The translations under genes and the position numbers were made by a program. Below the pieces are notes generated by a model that made no database searches, was not told where the DNA came from, and saw only the letters and a program-made list of their open reading frames with translations. A stretch of DNA of 64,000 nucleotides, taken from contig CAJXNL010000007.1 in the NCBI GenBank assembly GCA_913057195.1, forward strand, positions 1 through 64,000. Reading direction: 5' to 3'. Position 1 is the stretch's first letter; each line of letters begins with the position of its first letter. This DNA is from an uncultured Wenzhouxiangella sp. GTDB lineage: Bacteria; Pseudomonadota; Gammaproteobacteria; Xanthomonadales; Wenzhouxiangellaceae. Below, in pieces: positions 1-8,437 of this stretch.

Positions 1-1434
1 TTCGAGGGCGCCATGCGGGGGCGGACTTTATATGTGGTCCCATATTGCATGGGCCCCATCGACTCCCCGATGGCGCGGTTGGGGGTCGAACTCACCGACA
101 GCCCGTACGTGGTGGCGAACATGCGCTTGATGACGCGGATGGGCAAAGACGCCCTGGCGCGAATTGAACAAGAGGGACACTTTGTTAAAGGGTTGCACTC
201 CACCGGCGAGCTCGATCCTGATCGCCGTTACATCATGCATTTTCCTGAAACCTTGACGATCATGAGTTTTGGTTCGGGCTACGGTGGGAACGCGCTTTTG
301 GGCAAGAAATGCCATGCGCTTCGGATTGCGAGTTACCAAGCCCGTCAAGAGGGCTGGCTGGCCGAACACATGTTGATCGTTGGCATTGAGAACCCTCAAG
401 GCGAGGTCAGCTATGTGGCCGCGGCGTTCCCCTCTGCCTGCGGGAAAACCAACCTGGCCATGTTGATTCCACCTGAAGCTTATCGGGCCAAAGGCTGGAA
501 GGTCTGGACCGTGGGCGATGACATCTGCTGGCTGCATCCAGGGGCCGATGGCCGTCTCTATGCCATCAATCCAGAAGCCGGTTTTTTTGGCGTGGCGCCG
601 GGGACAGGGGCCAGCACCAATCCCAATGCACTGGCGATGCTCGACCGCGACGCCATTTTTACGAATGTGGCGGTGACCGACGATGATCAGCCGTGGTGGG
701 AGGGTTTGGATGAGCGTTCACCCCAGACCGATTGGCAGGGGCGTCAGTTCGATCCGGCGAATGGCCCCGCGGCGCACCCCAACAGCCGGTTCACGGTGTC
801 GATGCGGCGCTGTCCGAGTTACTCCGAGCAAGCCGATAATCCTCAGGGGGTGCCCATTGATGCGATCATTTTTGGGGGGCGCCGGGCGCATCTGACCCCG
901 TTGGTGTTGGAGGCACAAGATTGGGTGCACGGCGTGTTGGTGGGCGCAACCATGGCCTCAGAGACGACCGCCGCGGCGACCGGGGCCGTGGGGGTGATTC
1001 GCCGAGACCCGATGGCCATGAAACCCTTTTGTGGTTACCACTTTGCCGATTATTGGCAACATTGGTTAAACATTGGTGCAGGGCTTTCCCAGCCGCCCAA
1101 AATCTTTCAGGTCAATTGGTTCCGTCGGGACGAGGACGGCCGGTTCATTTGGCCAGGGTTTGGCGACAATCTTCGGGTGCTTGAGTGGATCGTGGCGCGT
1201 TGCCAGAATCAAGCCGAGGCCGTGGAGACGCCGGTGGGCCGGCTGCCAAGCGAACACGCCATCGCCTTGGATGACTTGGCGGTGCGGCCTGACATGTCAA
1301 AGCTCCTTGACATTGATGCAGCGGGTTGGCGCGAGGAGCTGAAGGCCATTGAGGGCTTTTTGTCTGAATATGGGTCGCGCGTCCCCGAGGCGCTTCTAAA
1401 ACGGCTTGAAGCGATCAAATCGGCGGTCGGCTGA
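1..1434 (+). CDS. pckG: Phosphoenolpyruvate carboxykinase (GTP), 3' part
   Basis: GTP-dependent PEP carboxykinase converts oxaloacetate and GTP to PEP, GDP and CO2, the entry step of gluconeogenesis in the cytosol. The reading frame is open from base 1, so the start lies outside the window; 477 codons are present of a protein usually near 600 residues, so roughly the N-terminal fifth is missing. Visible marks are the substrate segment CMGP near the start, the P-loop FPSACGKTNLAML (fragment residues 143-155), the metal-binding stretch VGDDICWL, the segment NPEAGFFGVAPGT and, towards the end, FRRDEDGRFIWPGFGDN. These are typical of the GTP class and not of the ATP class. A stem-loop follows the stop codon. 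A malic enzyme and pyruvate kinase later in the window complete the PEP-pyruvate-oxaloacetate node. Confidence 0.95.
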   Translation, partial: FEGAMRGRTLYVVPYCMGPIDSPMARLGVELTDSPYVVANMRLMTRMGKDALARIEQEGHFVKGLHSTGELDPDRRYIMHFPETLTIMSFGSGYGGNALLGKKCHALRIASYQARQEGWLAEHMLIVGIENPQGEVSYVAAAFPSACGKTNLAMLIPPEAYRAKGWKVWTVGDDICWLHPGADGRLYAINPEAGFFGVAPGTGASTNPNALAMLDRDAIFTNVAVTDDDQPWWEGLDERSPQTDWQGRQFDPANGPAAHPNSRFTVSMRRCPSYSEQADNPQGVPIDAIIFGGRRAHLTPLVLEAQDWVHGVLVGATMASETTAAATGAVGVIRRDPMAMKPFCGYHFADYWQHWLNIGAGLSQPPKIFQVNWFRRDEDGRFIWPGFGDNLRVLEWIVARCQNQAEAVETPVGRLPSEHAIALDDLAVRPDMSKLLDIDAAGWREELKAIEGFLSEYGSRVPEALLKRLEAIKSAVG

Positions 1435-1436
1435 CG

Positions 1437-1467
1437 GGTCGATTTTGTCCCAAAATCGACCGGTTTT
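1437..1467 (+). terminator. Rho-independent-like terminator after pckG
   Basis: An 11-bp perfect inverted repeat (GGTCGATTTTG, 3-base loop, CAAAATCGACC) lies 3 bases after the pckG stop and is followed by GGTTTTAAG. The stem is strong but the T tract is short, so termination may be partial. Confidence 0.6.
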
Positions 1468-1594
1468 AAGAAAATCCATATAAAACAATGTATTAGGTCT
1501 TAATCAAGACTTCAAATTTTGTTTACCGATTTTTAACAAACCCCTTTTATTTCCCAAAATACAGTGCTAGGATGCAATTGAGTCAAGGGTTTAT

Positions 1595-1629
1595 CGCGCA
1601 AAAGTGATGCCTTCGGGCAACTTTGCGCG
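1595..1629 (+). other. Stem-loop with TTCG tetraloop in the leader of the TonB-dependent receptor gene
   Basis: The outer arms CGCGCAAAAGT and ACTTTGCGCG pair with one bulged A. Inside, TGCC-TTCG-GGCA forms a second stem capped by the very stable UUCG tetraloop, with GA bulged between the stems. No T run follows, so it is not a normal intrinsic terminator. It lies about 87 bases before the receptor start, so it is probably an RNA structure in the 5' leader; a role in mRNA stability or translation control is inference. The stretch 1463-1560 just upstream is strongly AT-rich and probably holds the promoter, but I see no convincing -35/-10 pair. Confidence 0.5.
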
Positions 1630-1715
1630 TCCACCTGGCGACTCCGACACAAGCTGTCGATACATGTATCGAGTGCAAGAAATAGAAATTAATGTTCAAC
1701 AATTTGGAGAGTCTG

Positions 1716-4700
1716 ATGAAGCATAAGCAGAATTCACTTGCAGACGCTATTCGCTACTCTCTTCAAGTCGGCCTTGTGGCCTCTCTGGCATTTACAGTTG
1801 CGCCAGTGTGGTCTCAGGACGCTGAAGAAGACGAGCAAAGTGAAGAAGTCGGCGATCGCATCCAGGTCACTGGTTCGCGATTGAACACGAACGACAATAT
1901 TGTCGCGCCCAACCCGGTGTTGACAGTCGGTGCTGAGGAAATCAGCGCGCGGGGTACTTCGCGTATTGAGGACCTTACCAACCAATTGCCTCAAGTTTTC
2001 GCGGGCCAGGCCTCTGAGGTCTCAAACGGCGCCAGCGGTACATCAAACTTGAACCTTCGCGGTTTGGGCGCAATTCGTACATTGACCTTGATCGATGGCC
2101 GTCGTTTGCCGTTTGGCTCATCATCAACTTCGTCGGTGAACTTGGACAACGTGCCAGCACAGCTCATCGAGCGGATTGAGATCGTCACCGGTGGTGCGTC
2201 GGCCGTTTATGGTTCGGATGCGATCGGTGGTGTGGCCAACTTCATTTTGAAAGATGATTTTGAAGGCTTCGAGCTGGACGTCCAGTACAGCTTTAACTAT
2301 GCCGACAACGATCGTAAGTTCTTCCAAAATGTCTTGACAGCGGCAGAGCAGCCTGTGCCGGGTTCAACGACAGATGGGGAAGAAATGCGCGTCAATTTGA
2401 CCATGGGCGCCAACACCGCCGACGGCCGAGGCAACGTGACCATGTTCTTTAACTACGAAGACATGCACGCGATTCGCCAGGTCGATCGGGACTTCAGTGG
2501 CTGTGCCATGGGCGCATCCGGCGGTCCCAACTCGTTTGGTGGCGTGGGTTGCGTGGGCTCATCTAACTTCCGTCGTTTTGCCAACTTTGCCGGGGATTGG
2601 GACGTCAATGACGTATTCCAACAGCCCACTGGCGAGTTGACACCTTTCGCTGGTGGTCCTGCTGAGACTTATAACTTTGGACCAAACAACTACTTCCAGC
2701 GTCCAGCCAAGCGTTACCAGTTCTACACCAAAGGCAAGTATGAACTGACCGATAACATTGAAGCTTTTGCAGACCTTGGCTTTTTGAATAACCAGTCCGA
2801 CGCTCAGATCGCAGAGTCTGCATCTTTCGGCACTGGCTGGTCCATGAACTGTGATAACCCACTGCTCACCGGCCAGCCGGGCGAGAACGACCTGTTCTCT
2901 GTCTTTGGTTGTGATCAACCCCTCGCTGATGGCAGCTTGCCAGAAGAAGTCGATGGGATCTTTGCGTCACACCGGATGGTGGAAGGCGACCCTCGGGTCA
3001 GCAAAATCGACATCACCACGTGGCGTGCGGTCGCTGGCTTGCGCGGTACATTTGCGGATGAGTACGACTTCGAGGTCTTTGGCCAGTTTTCAGAAGTCAC
3101 CAACTCTGACACAAGCTTGAATGACCTCTCCATCGAGCGGGTTCAGGATGCGTTCTACATTGTGGCCGACGAAAATGGAAACCCTGTGTGTCGCTCCGGC
3201 AACCAAGGCTGTGTGCCGTTTAACATCTTCCAGCGTGGCGCCAATGGCGAAACCGCCGTCACGCAAGAAGCCGTTGACTATGTCACCGGTGTCGGTGTGA
3301 TTTTGGGTGGCACCAAGCAAACCATCTTTGGTGGTAACGTCCAGACCGACTTTGGTCGATTTGGCGTGGCCTCGCCCTATGCAGACTCAGGCTTGGGCGC
3401 ATTGGTGGGTGTTGAGTACCGCAAAGACGAGCTGAACAACCAGCCAGACGAAACTTCACAGCGTCCCGACGGTGGTTTCACTGGTGTGGGCGGTCCGTCG
3501 CTGCCGGTCTCAGGCTCGATTGAGGCAGAAGAGTTCTATGCCGAGGCGCAGCTGCCGTTGGTGACTGGCCGGGCCGGCATTGAAAACTTGAGCATCGGTG
3601 GTGCTTATCGTTACTCAGACTACTCAGTGGATGGCGCTGGCGCCACCAACGAGTTCGATACCGATACCTACCACGTGTTCTTGAACTACAGCCCCAACCA
3701 GTCGCTGCGGTTGCGTGCTCAGTATCAGCGTGCGGTGCGTGCACCAAACGTCATTGAGCTGTTCACGCCGCAGGGCACAAACTTGCCTAACTTGACTGCA
3801 GGGACCAATGGGTTCTTTGATCCATGTGCTGGTCCAAACCCTGCAGCGAGCGCGGCTGCCTGTGCCAACACTGGTGTGACTGCGGCTCAGTATGGTCGTG
3901 TGCCTGATGTGATCTCGGGTCAAACACAGTCCATCACGGGGGGTAACCCGCTCCTCGATCCTGAGGTGTCTGATACCTACACGTATGGTGCGATCTTCAC
4001 GCCGACTGACAACTTGAGCTTCTCAATCGACTACTTCGACATCGAAGTAGAAGACGCAGTGGCTGCAGGTATTCCGGCCAACACCACCTTGCAAAACTGC
4101 TTGGCTTCAGGTGATGCAGCGTTCTGTGACCTCATCGTGCGCGACAGCGCGGGTTCATTGATCGCGGGTACACCGGGCGTTGGCTTCCAATCAACCAACA
4201 TCAACTTGGCCACGTTGGCAACCAAAGGTATTGATGCCCAGGCCACATATGATTTTGATGTTGGAAGCTACGGTTCGGTTCGTGTGGACTACGCTGCCAC
4301 TTACTTGGACTCGCTCGCAACAACGCCATTCCCGGGCGCTGATCCGATTGAGTGTGCCGGTAAGTTCGCTGGCGGTTGCGGCGCGCCCAACTCTGAGTAC
4401 CGTCACCGCGGTTTGGTGAATTGGGATACGCCATGGGATGTTCGCTTCACTGCTGCATGGCGTTATTACTCAGCCACGGATAACGATGCGGGCTCCGATG
4501 TTCAGCCTGAGATTGATCGTGATATTGGCACTGTCCAATACTTCGATATCTCAGCGGACTATCGCTTCTCTGATACGTTGAGCTTCAAAGCAGGCATCAA
4601 CAACATCTTGGGCGAGAGAACACCGGTGATCACTTCATCAGGTCCTCCGTTGGGTAACGGCAACACCTACCCGACAGTCTTTGATACAGGCCGTTACATC

Positions 4701-4727
4701 TTCTTGGGTGCAACATATCGTCTGTAA
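1716..4727 (+). CDS. TonB-dependent outer-membrane receptor
   Basis: This is a large TonB-dependent receptor that would import a ligand across the outer membrane using energy passed on by TonB. I start it at ATG 1716, which has GGAGAG 5 bases upstream; an in-frame ATG at 1692 lacks this. From 1716 it is 1003 residues: a signal peptide (about 1-33, ending near VWSQ), a plug domain opening with VTGSRLNTNDN and containing NLRGLG and IEIVTGGASAVYGSDAIGGVANF, and then a 22-strand-type barrel. The barrel has the usual RAVRAPNVIELF segment and a C-terminal strand FLGATYRL. Several cysteines occur in extracellular-loop regions. The ligand cannot be read from sequence: no siderophore, B12 or sugar genes lie beside it. 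It sits directly upstream of a TonB2-type energising operon but is separated from it by a strong terminator. Confidence 0.93.
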   Translation: MKHKQNSLADAIRYSLQVGLVASLAFTVAPVWSQDAEEDEQSEEVGDRIQVTGSRLNTNDNIVAPNPVLTVGAEEISARGTSRIEDLTNQLPQVFAGQASEVSNGASGTSNLNLRGLGAIRTLTLIDGRRLPFGSSSTSSVNLDNVPAQLIERIEIVTGGASAVYGSDAIGGVANFILKDDFEGFELDVQYSFNYADNDRKFFQNVLTAAEQPVPGSTTDGEEMRVNLTMGANTADGRGNVTMFFNYEDMHAIRQVDRDFSGCAMGASGGPNSFGGVGCVGSSNFRRFANFAGDWDVNDVFQQPTGELTPFAGGPAETYNFGPNNYFQRPAKRYQFYTKGKYELTDNIEAFADLGFLNNQSDAQIAESASFGTGWSMNCDNPLLTGQPGENDLFSVFGCDQPLADGSLPEEVDGIFASHRMVEGDPRVSKIDITTWRAVAGLRGTFADEYDFEVFGQFSEVTNSDTSLNDLSIERVQDAFYIVADENGNPVCRSGNQGCVPFNIFQRGANGETAVTQEAVDYVTGVGVILGGTKQTIFGGNVQTDFGRFGVASPYADSGLGALVGVEYRKDELNNQPDETSQRPDGGFTGVGGPSLPVSGSIEAEEFYAEAQLPLVTGRAGIENLSIGGAYRYSDYSVDGAGATNEFDTDTYHVFLNYSPNQSLRLRAQYQRAVRAPNVIELFTPQGTNLPNLTAGTNGFFDPCAGPNPAASAAACANTGVTAAQYGRVPDVISGQTQSITGGNPLLDPEVSDTYTYGAIFTPTDNLSFSIDYFDIEVEDAVAAGIPANTTLQNCLASGDAAFCDLIVRDSAGSLIAGTPGVGFQSTNINLATLATKGIDAQATYDFDVGSYGSVRVDYAATYLDSLATTPFPGADPIECAGKFAGGCGAPNSEYRHRGLVNWDTPWDVRFTAAWRYYSATDNDAGSDVQPEIDRDIGTVQYFDISADYRFSDTLSFKAGINNILGERTPVITSSGPPLGNGNTYPTVFDTGRYIFLGATYRL

Positions 4728-4753
4728 TATTTAAAGACACATTGTCGTAAATA

Positions 4754-4786
4754 AAAGCCGCAGGCCTTGGGTCTGCGGCTTTTTTT
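4754..4786 (+). terminator. Rho-independent terminator after the TonB-dependent receptor
   Basis: A perfect 10-bp stem (AAAGCCGCAG / CTGCGGCTTT) with a 9-base loop runs into a string of T residues. It separates receptor transcription from the downstream TonB operon. Confidence 0.92.
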
Positions 4787-4961
4787 ATGCGCAAGCATGC
4801 GATGACAACCCCGTCAATCCATTGCATTTGCAACCAATCAATTCAGGCGGCCTCATGACTGCCAACGGTCAATGACCAGCTGAACCGGTCTCAATTCGAT
4901 CATTTAATGGGCGATTACAAGATGTCAGTCTGACGCAGTGAGCGATCAGCGGGCATTTTGG

Positions 4962-4981
4962 GGGAATTCGGGTCAATTCCC
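4962..4981. promoter_or_regulatory. Inverted repeat upstream of the TonB operon promoter
   Basis: GGGAATT-6-AATTCCC is a perfect 7-bp inverted repeat that ends 9 bases before the proposed -35 box. Its position fits an activator or repressor operator. It does not look like a Fur box; the cognate regulator is unknown. Confidence 0.35.
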
Positions 4982-4990
4982 GCCGTTGTG

Positions 4991-5020
4991 TTGCGTTATT
5001 CTTTGGGATGTGCTTAGAAT
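4991..5020 (+). promoter_or_regulatory. Candidate sigma-70 promoter of the TonB operon
   Basis: TTGCGT (4991-4996), an 18-base spacer and TAGAAT (5015-5020) make a fair sigma-70 match. A transcript would start near 5027 and leave a leader of about 90 bases before the DUF3450 gene. Confidence 0.45.
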
Positions 5021-5116
5021 AACTTCCTTGAGAACTTTCGAGGCCTCAATTCAGGCAGATTTTGCAAACATACGACAATCCACCCAACGTTCATCCGACA
5101 ATGCGTTGGATAGACA

Positions 5117-5926
5117 GTGACTGGTATGAGTAAATTTATGAAATTACACAACATCGCAAGCCCAAGCAGACTCCTCGCTACGATGGCCGCATTGTTTTTT
5201 TCGTGGTCAGCTCTCGCACAAGAAGTTGAGCCCATCATTGAAACATCAGCTGCGGCAGTCAATGACACAGCCGAGTCGCAAGAAGAAATTGACCAGGTTG
5301 ATGCCCGCATTCAATCCCTCTTGAATGATTATCGTGCGAATTTAAAACAGCTTGAGCAGCTCAACCGCTATAACGCTTCACAGCGACGTCAAGTGGAAGC
5401 TCAGCGACGCGAGATGGCTTCTTTGCGAGAAGACATCAACAACATTGCCAGCCTGCAGCGTGCCGTGCAGCCACTGATGGAAGACATGGTGGCGGGTTTG
5501 GAAGACTTGGTTGAGGCTGATGTCCCCTTCCTCATTGAAGAACGTCGGGATCGCGTGGAACGGCTTAAAGACATCATGGATGACCCAGAGCGATCTCCAG
5601 CACAGCGATATCGCTTGATTGTTGAGGCTTATCAAATCGAGAACGAATATGGTCGAACAATTGAGTCCTATCGCGGCAGCATTGACGTGGATGGACGTTC
5701 ATATGAAAACGTCGAATTCTTGCGGATTGGTCGCGTGGCTTTGGTGTTCAAGACAGATGACGATGAGGTCTTGAAATATTTCAATGTTGATACGCGCAGC
5801 TGGATGGACTTGGATAAGTCCTTCTTGCCAGCGATCAAGCGTGGATCCCGGGTGGCTCGTGAGCAGATTCCGCCTGAGCTGATGTACATCCCAGTTGGCG
5901 CCCCGGCCGACGGTTCAGCCAACTGA
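5117..5926 (+). CDS. DUF3450 family periplasmic protein of the TonB2-type system
   Basis: The product is 269 residues with a signal peptide (about 1-34, hydrophobic LLATMAALFFSWSALA) and a long charged region (about 50-130) predicted to form a coiled coil, followed by a smaller C-terminal domain. This matches the DUF3450 family, which in marine Gammaproteobacteria and Vibrio is encoded just before ttpC-exbB2-exbD2-tonB2. Its biochemical role is not established; location and coiled coil suggest a periplasmic partner of the TtpC-type proton-channel protein. The start at GTG 5117 has a weak GGA 6 bases upstream; ATG 5126 or 5138 are alternatives and would shorten only the n-region of the signal peptide. 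It is the first gene of the operon, 11 bases before the next. Confidence 0.85.
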   Translation: MTGMSKFMKLHNIASPSRLLATMAALFFSWSALAQEVEPIIETSAAAVNDTAESQEEIDQVDARIQSLLNDYRANLKQLEQLNRYNASQRRQVEAQRREMASLREDINNIASLQRAVQPLMEDMVAGLEDLVEADVPFLIEERRDRVERLKDIMDDPERSPAQRYRLIVEAYQIENEYGRTIESYRGSIDVDGRSYENVEFLRIGRVALVFKTDDDEVLKYFNVDTRSWMDLDKSFLPAIKRGSRVAREQIPPELMYIPVGAPADGSAN

Positions 5927-5937
5927 GGAGGCCCGAG

Positions 5938-7383
5938 ATGAGTCCAGTGAATAAAAAAGACGAAAGGATTGCTTCAATGCAACACTTGAAAAATATTTCA
6001 ATGAGCGCGTTATTGGCGCTTGCAGGCCTGCTGGCATTTGGTTCTCCCGCTGTGGCGCAGGACGAGCCCCAAGCTTCTGAGAACCAAGGTGCACAAGCCA
6101 CTGAACCCGCTGCCAGGACAATTCAAGAGGTCTTGGATGCTGTTCGGGCTGAGCGTCGTGCTGTCTCGGAGGCGAACCGCCAGCGTGAGGCGCGCTTCCG
6201 TCGGGAGGAGACGAACCAAGAGGCCGAGCTCAATCGGATCGAACGCGAAGTTGCCGATGCTGAGGCTGAGGCAAGTCGTTTAGAGGCCCTTCGAAACGAG
6301 CTTGATCGCGAGCTCGAAGAGCTCCGAGCGCAGCTGGCTGAGCGTCAAGGTGAGTTTGGCGAGTTGTTCGGTGTGGCTCGCGCTGCTGCTGCTGATTTGA
6401 ACGAACAGCTGAACGATTCATTGATCTCAACGCAGTTCCCCAATCGTGGTGAAGTTCTGACGCGCATGGCCAGAGCGTCGTCTCTGCCCACGATCGAAGA
6501 GCTTGAGGCTTTGTGGTACACCATGCTGCAAGAGGCTGGTGAGCAGGGCAAAGTCGTCCGATATGACGCGCCTGTGATCACGGGTGACAATCGCTCTGAT
6601 GCCGAGACGGTGGTTCGAATTGGCTCATTTTCCGCATTCACCGATGACGGATTCTTGATTCCACGGGACGGTACGCTCCGCTATTTGGTCCGTCAGCCGT
6701 CGGGTGGCGCCGTTGGTGCTGCCAGCGATGTGTTTAATCACGATGGCCAGGGCGTGGTAGAAGGACTGATCGATCCATCCTTGGGCACTTTGCTGGGCTT
6801 GGTGGTTGAAACACCGACATTCGGTGAGCGCGTGGCTCAGGGTGGCGGCATTGGTTATGCCATTATCGTGGTCGCGACCTTCGGTGTCTTGTTGGCGCTT
6901 TATCGCTGGGCGATGCTGATTGCCGTTGAGCGGAAAGTCTCTGCGCAACGCAAGTCTTCCACTCCCTCAGCCGACAACCCACTTGGCCGGGTCATGATCG
7001 CCTACAACGAAAACAAAGGCTCCGATCTTGAGACCTTGCAAATGCGCTTGGATGATGCCGTGCTGAAAGAGCTGCCCAAGCTGGAAGCGGGCTTAAATGT
7101 CGTGAAGGTGTTGGCAGCGGTGGCGCCATTGATGGGCCTGTTGGGTACCGTGATTGGCATGATCGTGACTTTCCAAGCGATCACGCTGTTTGGCACGGGT
7201 GATCCGAAGCTGATGGCAGGTGGTATTTCGCAGGCACTGGTCACCACGGTGCAAGGCTTGATGGCGGCGATTCCGTTGCTGTTGTTGCATGCCTTTGCCT
7301 CGGGTGCCTCACGCCGTGTTTCTCAAATTCTCGAAGAACAATCCGTGAGCTTGGTGGCAGAGTCTGCCGAAAAAGCCAACTGA
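5938..7383 (+). CDS. ttpC: TtpC-like large MotA/TolQ/ExbB proton-channel protein
   Basis: The product is 481 residues, much longer than classical ExbB. Order: signal peptide (about 1-40, ending SPAVA), an Arg/Glu-rich coiled coil (about 60-150), a periplasmic domain (about 150-290), then a MotA/TolQ/ExbB channel domain. Membrane segments lie near 300-325 (IIVVATFGVLLALYRWAMLI), 385-410 (LAAVAPLMGLLGTVIGMIV) and 430-455 (LVTTVQGLMAAIPLLLLHAF). This is the architecture of TtpC, the extra component of TonB2 systems in Vibrio, which works with ExbB2-ExbD2 to energise TonB2. Start ATG 5938 is fixed by the strong site GAGGAGG 6 bases upstream; ATG 5977 would give a shorter signal peptide. The symbol rests on architecture and gene order, not on tested orthology. 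Confidence 0.88.
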   Translation: MSPVNKKDERIASMQHLKNISMSALLALAGLLAFGSPAVAQDEPQASENQGAQATEPAARTIQEVLDAVRAERRAVSEANRQREARFRREETNQEAELNRIEREVADAEAEASRLEALRNELDRELEELRAQLAERQGEFGELFGVARAAAADLNEQLNDSLISTQFPNRGEVLTRMARASSLPTIEELEALWYTMLQEAGEQGKVVRYDAPVITGDNRSDAETVVRIGSFSAFTDDGFLIPRDGTLRYLVRQPSGGAVGAASDVFNHDGQGVVEGLIDPSLGTLLGLVVETPTFGERVAQGGGIGYAIIVVATFGVLLALYRWAMLIAVERKVSAQRKSSTPSADNPLGRVMIAYNENKGSDLETLQMRLDDAVLKELPKLEAGLNVVKVLAAVAPLMGLLGTVIGMIVTFQAITLFGTGDPKLMAGGISQALVTTVQGLMAAIPLLLLHAFASGASRRVSQILEEQSVSLVAESAEKAN

Positions 7384-7423
7384 TTGAGTCGCATTTGATT
7401 GCGCTGAGAATAAAGGAGCAACC

Positions 7424-8386
7424 GTGCTTGAGATGCTAAACCCGTTCAACATGTTGGAGACCATATCGGGCTACCTGAATATGGGTGGGCCCGTTGTGGT
7501 CGCGCTGTTGGCAAGCACCTTTTTGATGTGGATGCTGATCAGTGAGCGCGTGCTGTACTTCAACTTTGTCGCTGGCAAGCTGATCCAAGATAAGCAAAAC
7601 CTCTGGGCTCAGCGATCAGACCGCAAGAGCTGGGAAGCACATGCCTACCGCGAGCGGCTGATTTCAGAGGCACGCATTGAGAACGAGCGGTTTTTGGCCG
7701 CCATTCGATCTTTGATCATGATCACGCCGTTGCTGGGTCTTCTGGGGACCGTGACTGGCATGATTGAGGTGTTTCAGGTAATCACCGACACTGGCTCGTC
7801 GAATGCACGCTTGATGGCGTCTGGGATTTCCAGAGCGACCATCCCTACAATGACCGGCTTGGCTGTCTCATTGACAGGTGTTTTTGCGATCAACTATCTA
7901 GACCGAAAACACGACAAGATTATTACAGGTCTGGGGCAGTCTCTTGAAGCGGAGGGTGGTCTTGGCTATGGATCCAAAGGCCGGTTAACCACATCTGAGC
8001 AAGAGGCGGCCGAGGTGAACATCACCCCTTTGTTGGATATCGTGTTTATCCTGCTCATATTTTTCATTGTGACGGCGACCTTTTTGGATGAGGAAGGCAT
8101 CGCGATCGCTTCACCTGAAGAAAATCCACCTGAAGAGATTACTCGGCCACCCCCATCGCTTGTGCTTGCTGTACGCAATGATGGTTTCGTTGCGGTTGAC
8201 GGTGGTCGTTTGATTGATCCAAGATCAGTAAAGCCCACTGTCGAGGCGTTCAAGGCACAAAACCCACGTGGGGTGGTGTTGCTGAGTGCTGCTCCGGATG
8301 CGGCGGTCGAAACCACGGTGTTGGTGTTAGATCAAAGCCGCTTGGCCGGAGTTGATCCGGCGGTCACCATTCAAGGGCAAGAATGA
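7424..8386 (+). CDS. ExbB-ExbD fusion protein (proton channel plus stator in one chain)
   Basis: This is one uninterrupted frame of 320 residues joining two normally separate proteins. Residues 1-170 are a small ExbB: membrane segments near 22-42, 98-118 (with TPLLGLLGTVTGMI) and 140-160. Residues 197-320 are an ExbD: the single membrane helix TPLLDIVFILLIFF with the proton-path aspartate D205, then a periplasmic domain. The linker (about 161-197) is polar, with no internal ATG and no stop. ExbB ends in the cytoplasm and ExbD starts there, so the fusion is topologically sound. Start GTG 7424 has GGAG 5 bases upstream; ATG 7433 is possible. A second, separate exbD follows after 51 bases. In related operons exbB and the first exbD are, to my knowledge, separate genes. 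A sequencing frameshift is unlikely, since both halves are complete in the same frame. Confidence 0.9.
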   Translation: MLEMLNPFNMLETISGYLNMGGPVVVALLASTFLMWMLISERVLYFNFVAGKLIQDKQNLWAQRSDRKSWEAHAYRERLISEARIENERFLAAIRSLIMITPLLGLLGTVTGMIEVFQVITDTGSSNARLMASGISRATIPTMTGLAVSLTGVFAINYLDRKHDKIITGLGQSLEAEGGLGYGSKGRLTTSEQEAAEVNITPLLDIVFILLIFFIVTATFLDEEGIAIASPEENPPEEITRPPPSLVLAVRNDGFVAVDGGRLIDPRSVKPTVEAFKAQNPRGVVLLSAAPDAAVETTVLVLDQSRLAGVDPAVTIQGQE

Positions 8387-8437
8387 CTGCACAGCCGCTG
8401 AGTGCTCAGCGGCTCGTCAACTGAGACAAGAGATAAC

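Larger units (their letters stand above)
4728..5116. other. Intergenic region between receptor gene and TonB operon (389 bp)
   Basis: There is no credible gene here. The region holds the receptor gene's terminator (4754-4786), an inverted repeat (4962-4981), a sigma-70-like promoter (4991-5020) and a leader of about 90 bases for the TonB operon. Positions 4790-4960 show nothing I can interpret. Confidence 0.6.

Noticed and set aside
1692..1715. Upstream ATG as receptor start
   Set aside because: ATG 1716 has GGAGAG at proper spacing and gives a normal signal peptide; ATG 1692 has neither advantage.
7900..8030. A sequencing frameshift joining exbB and exbD artificially
   Set aside because: A frameshift would leave one half in a different frame or truncate it. 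Both halves are full length in one frame and the linker reads through without compensating errors. An artefact by a missing stop codon alone cannot be fully excluded.
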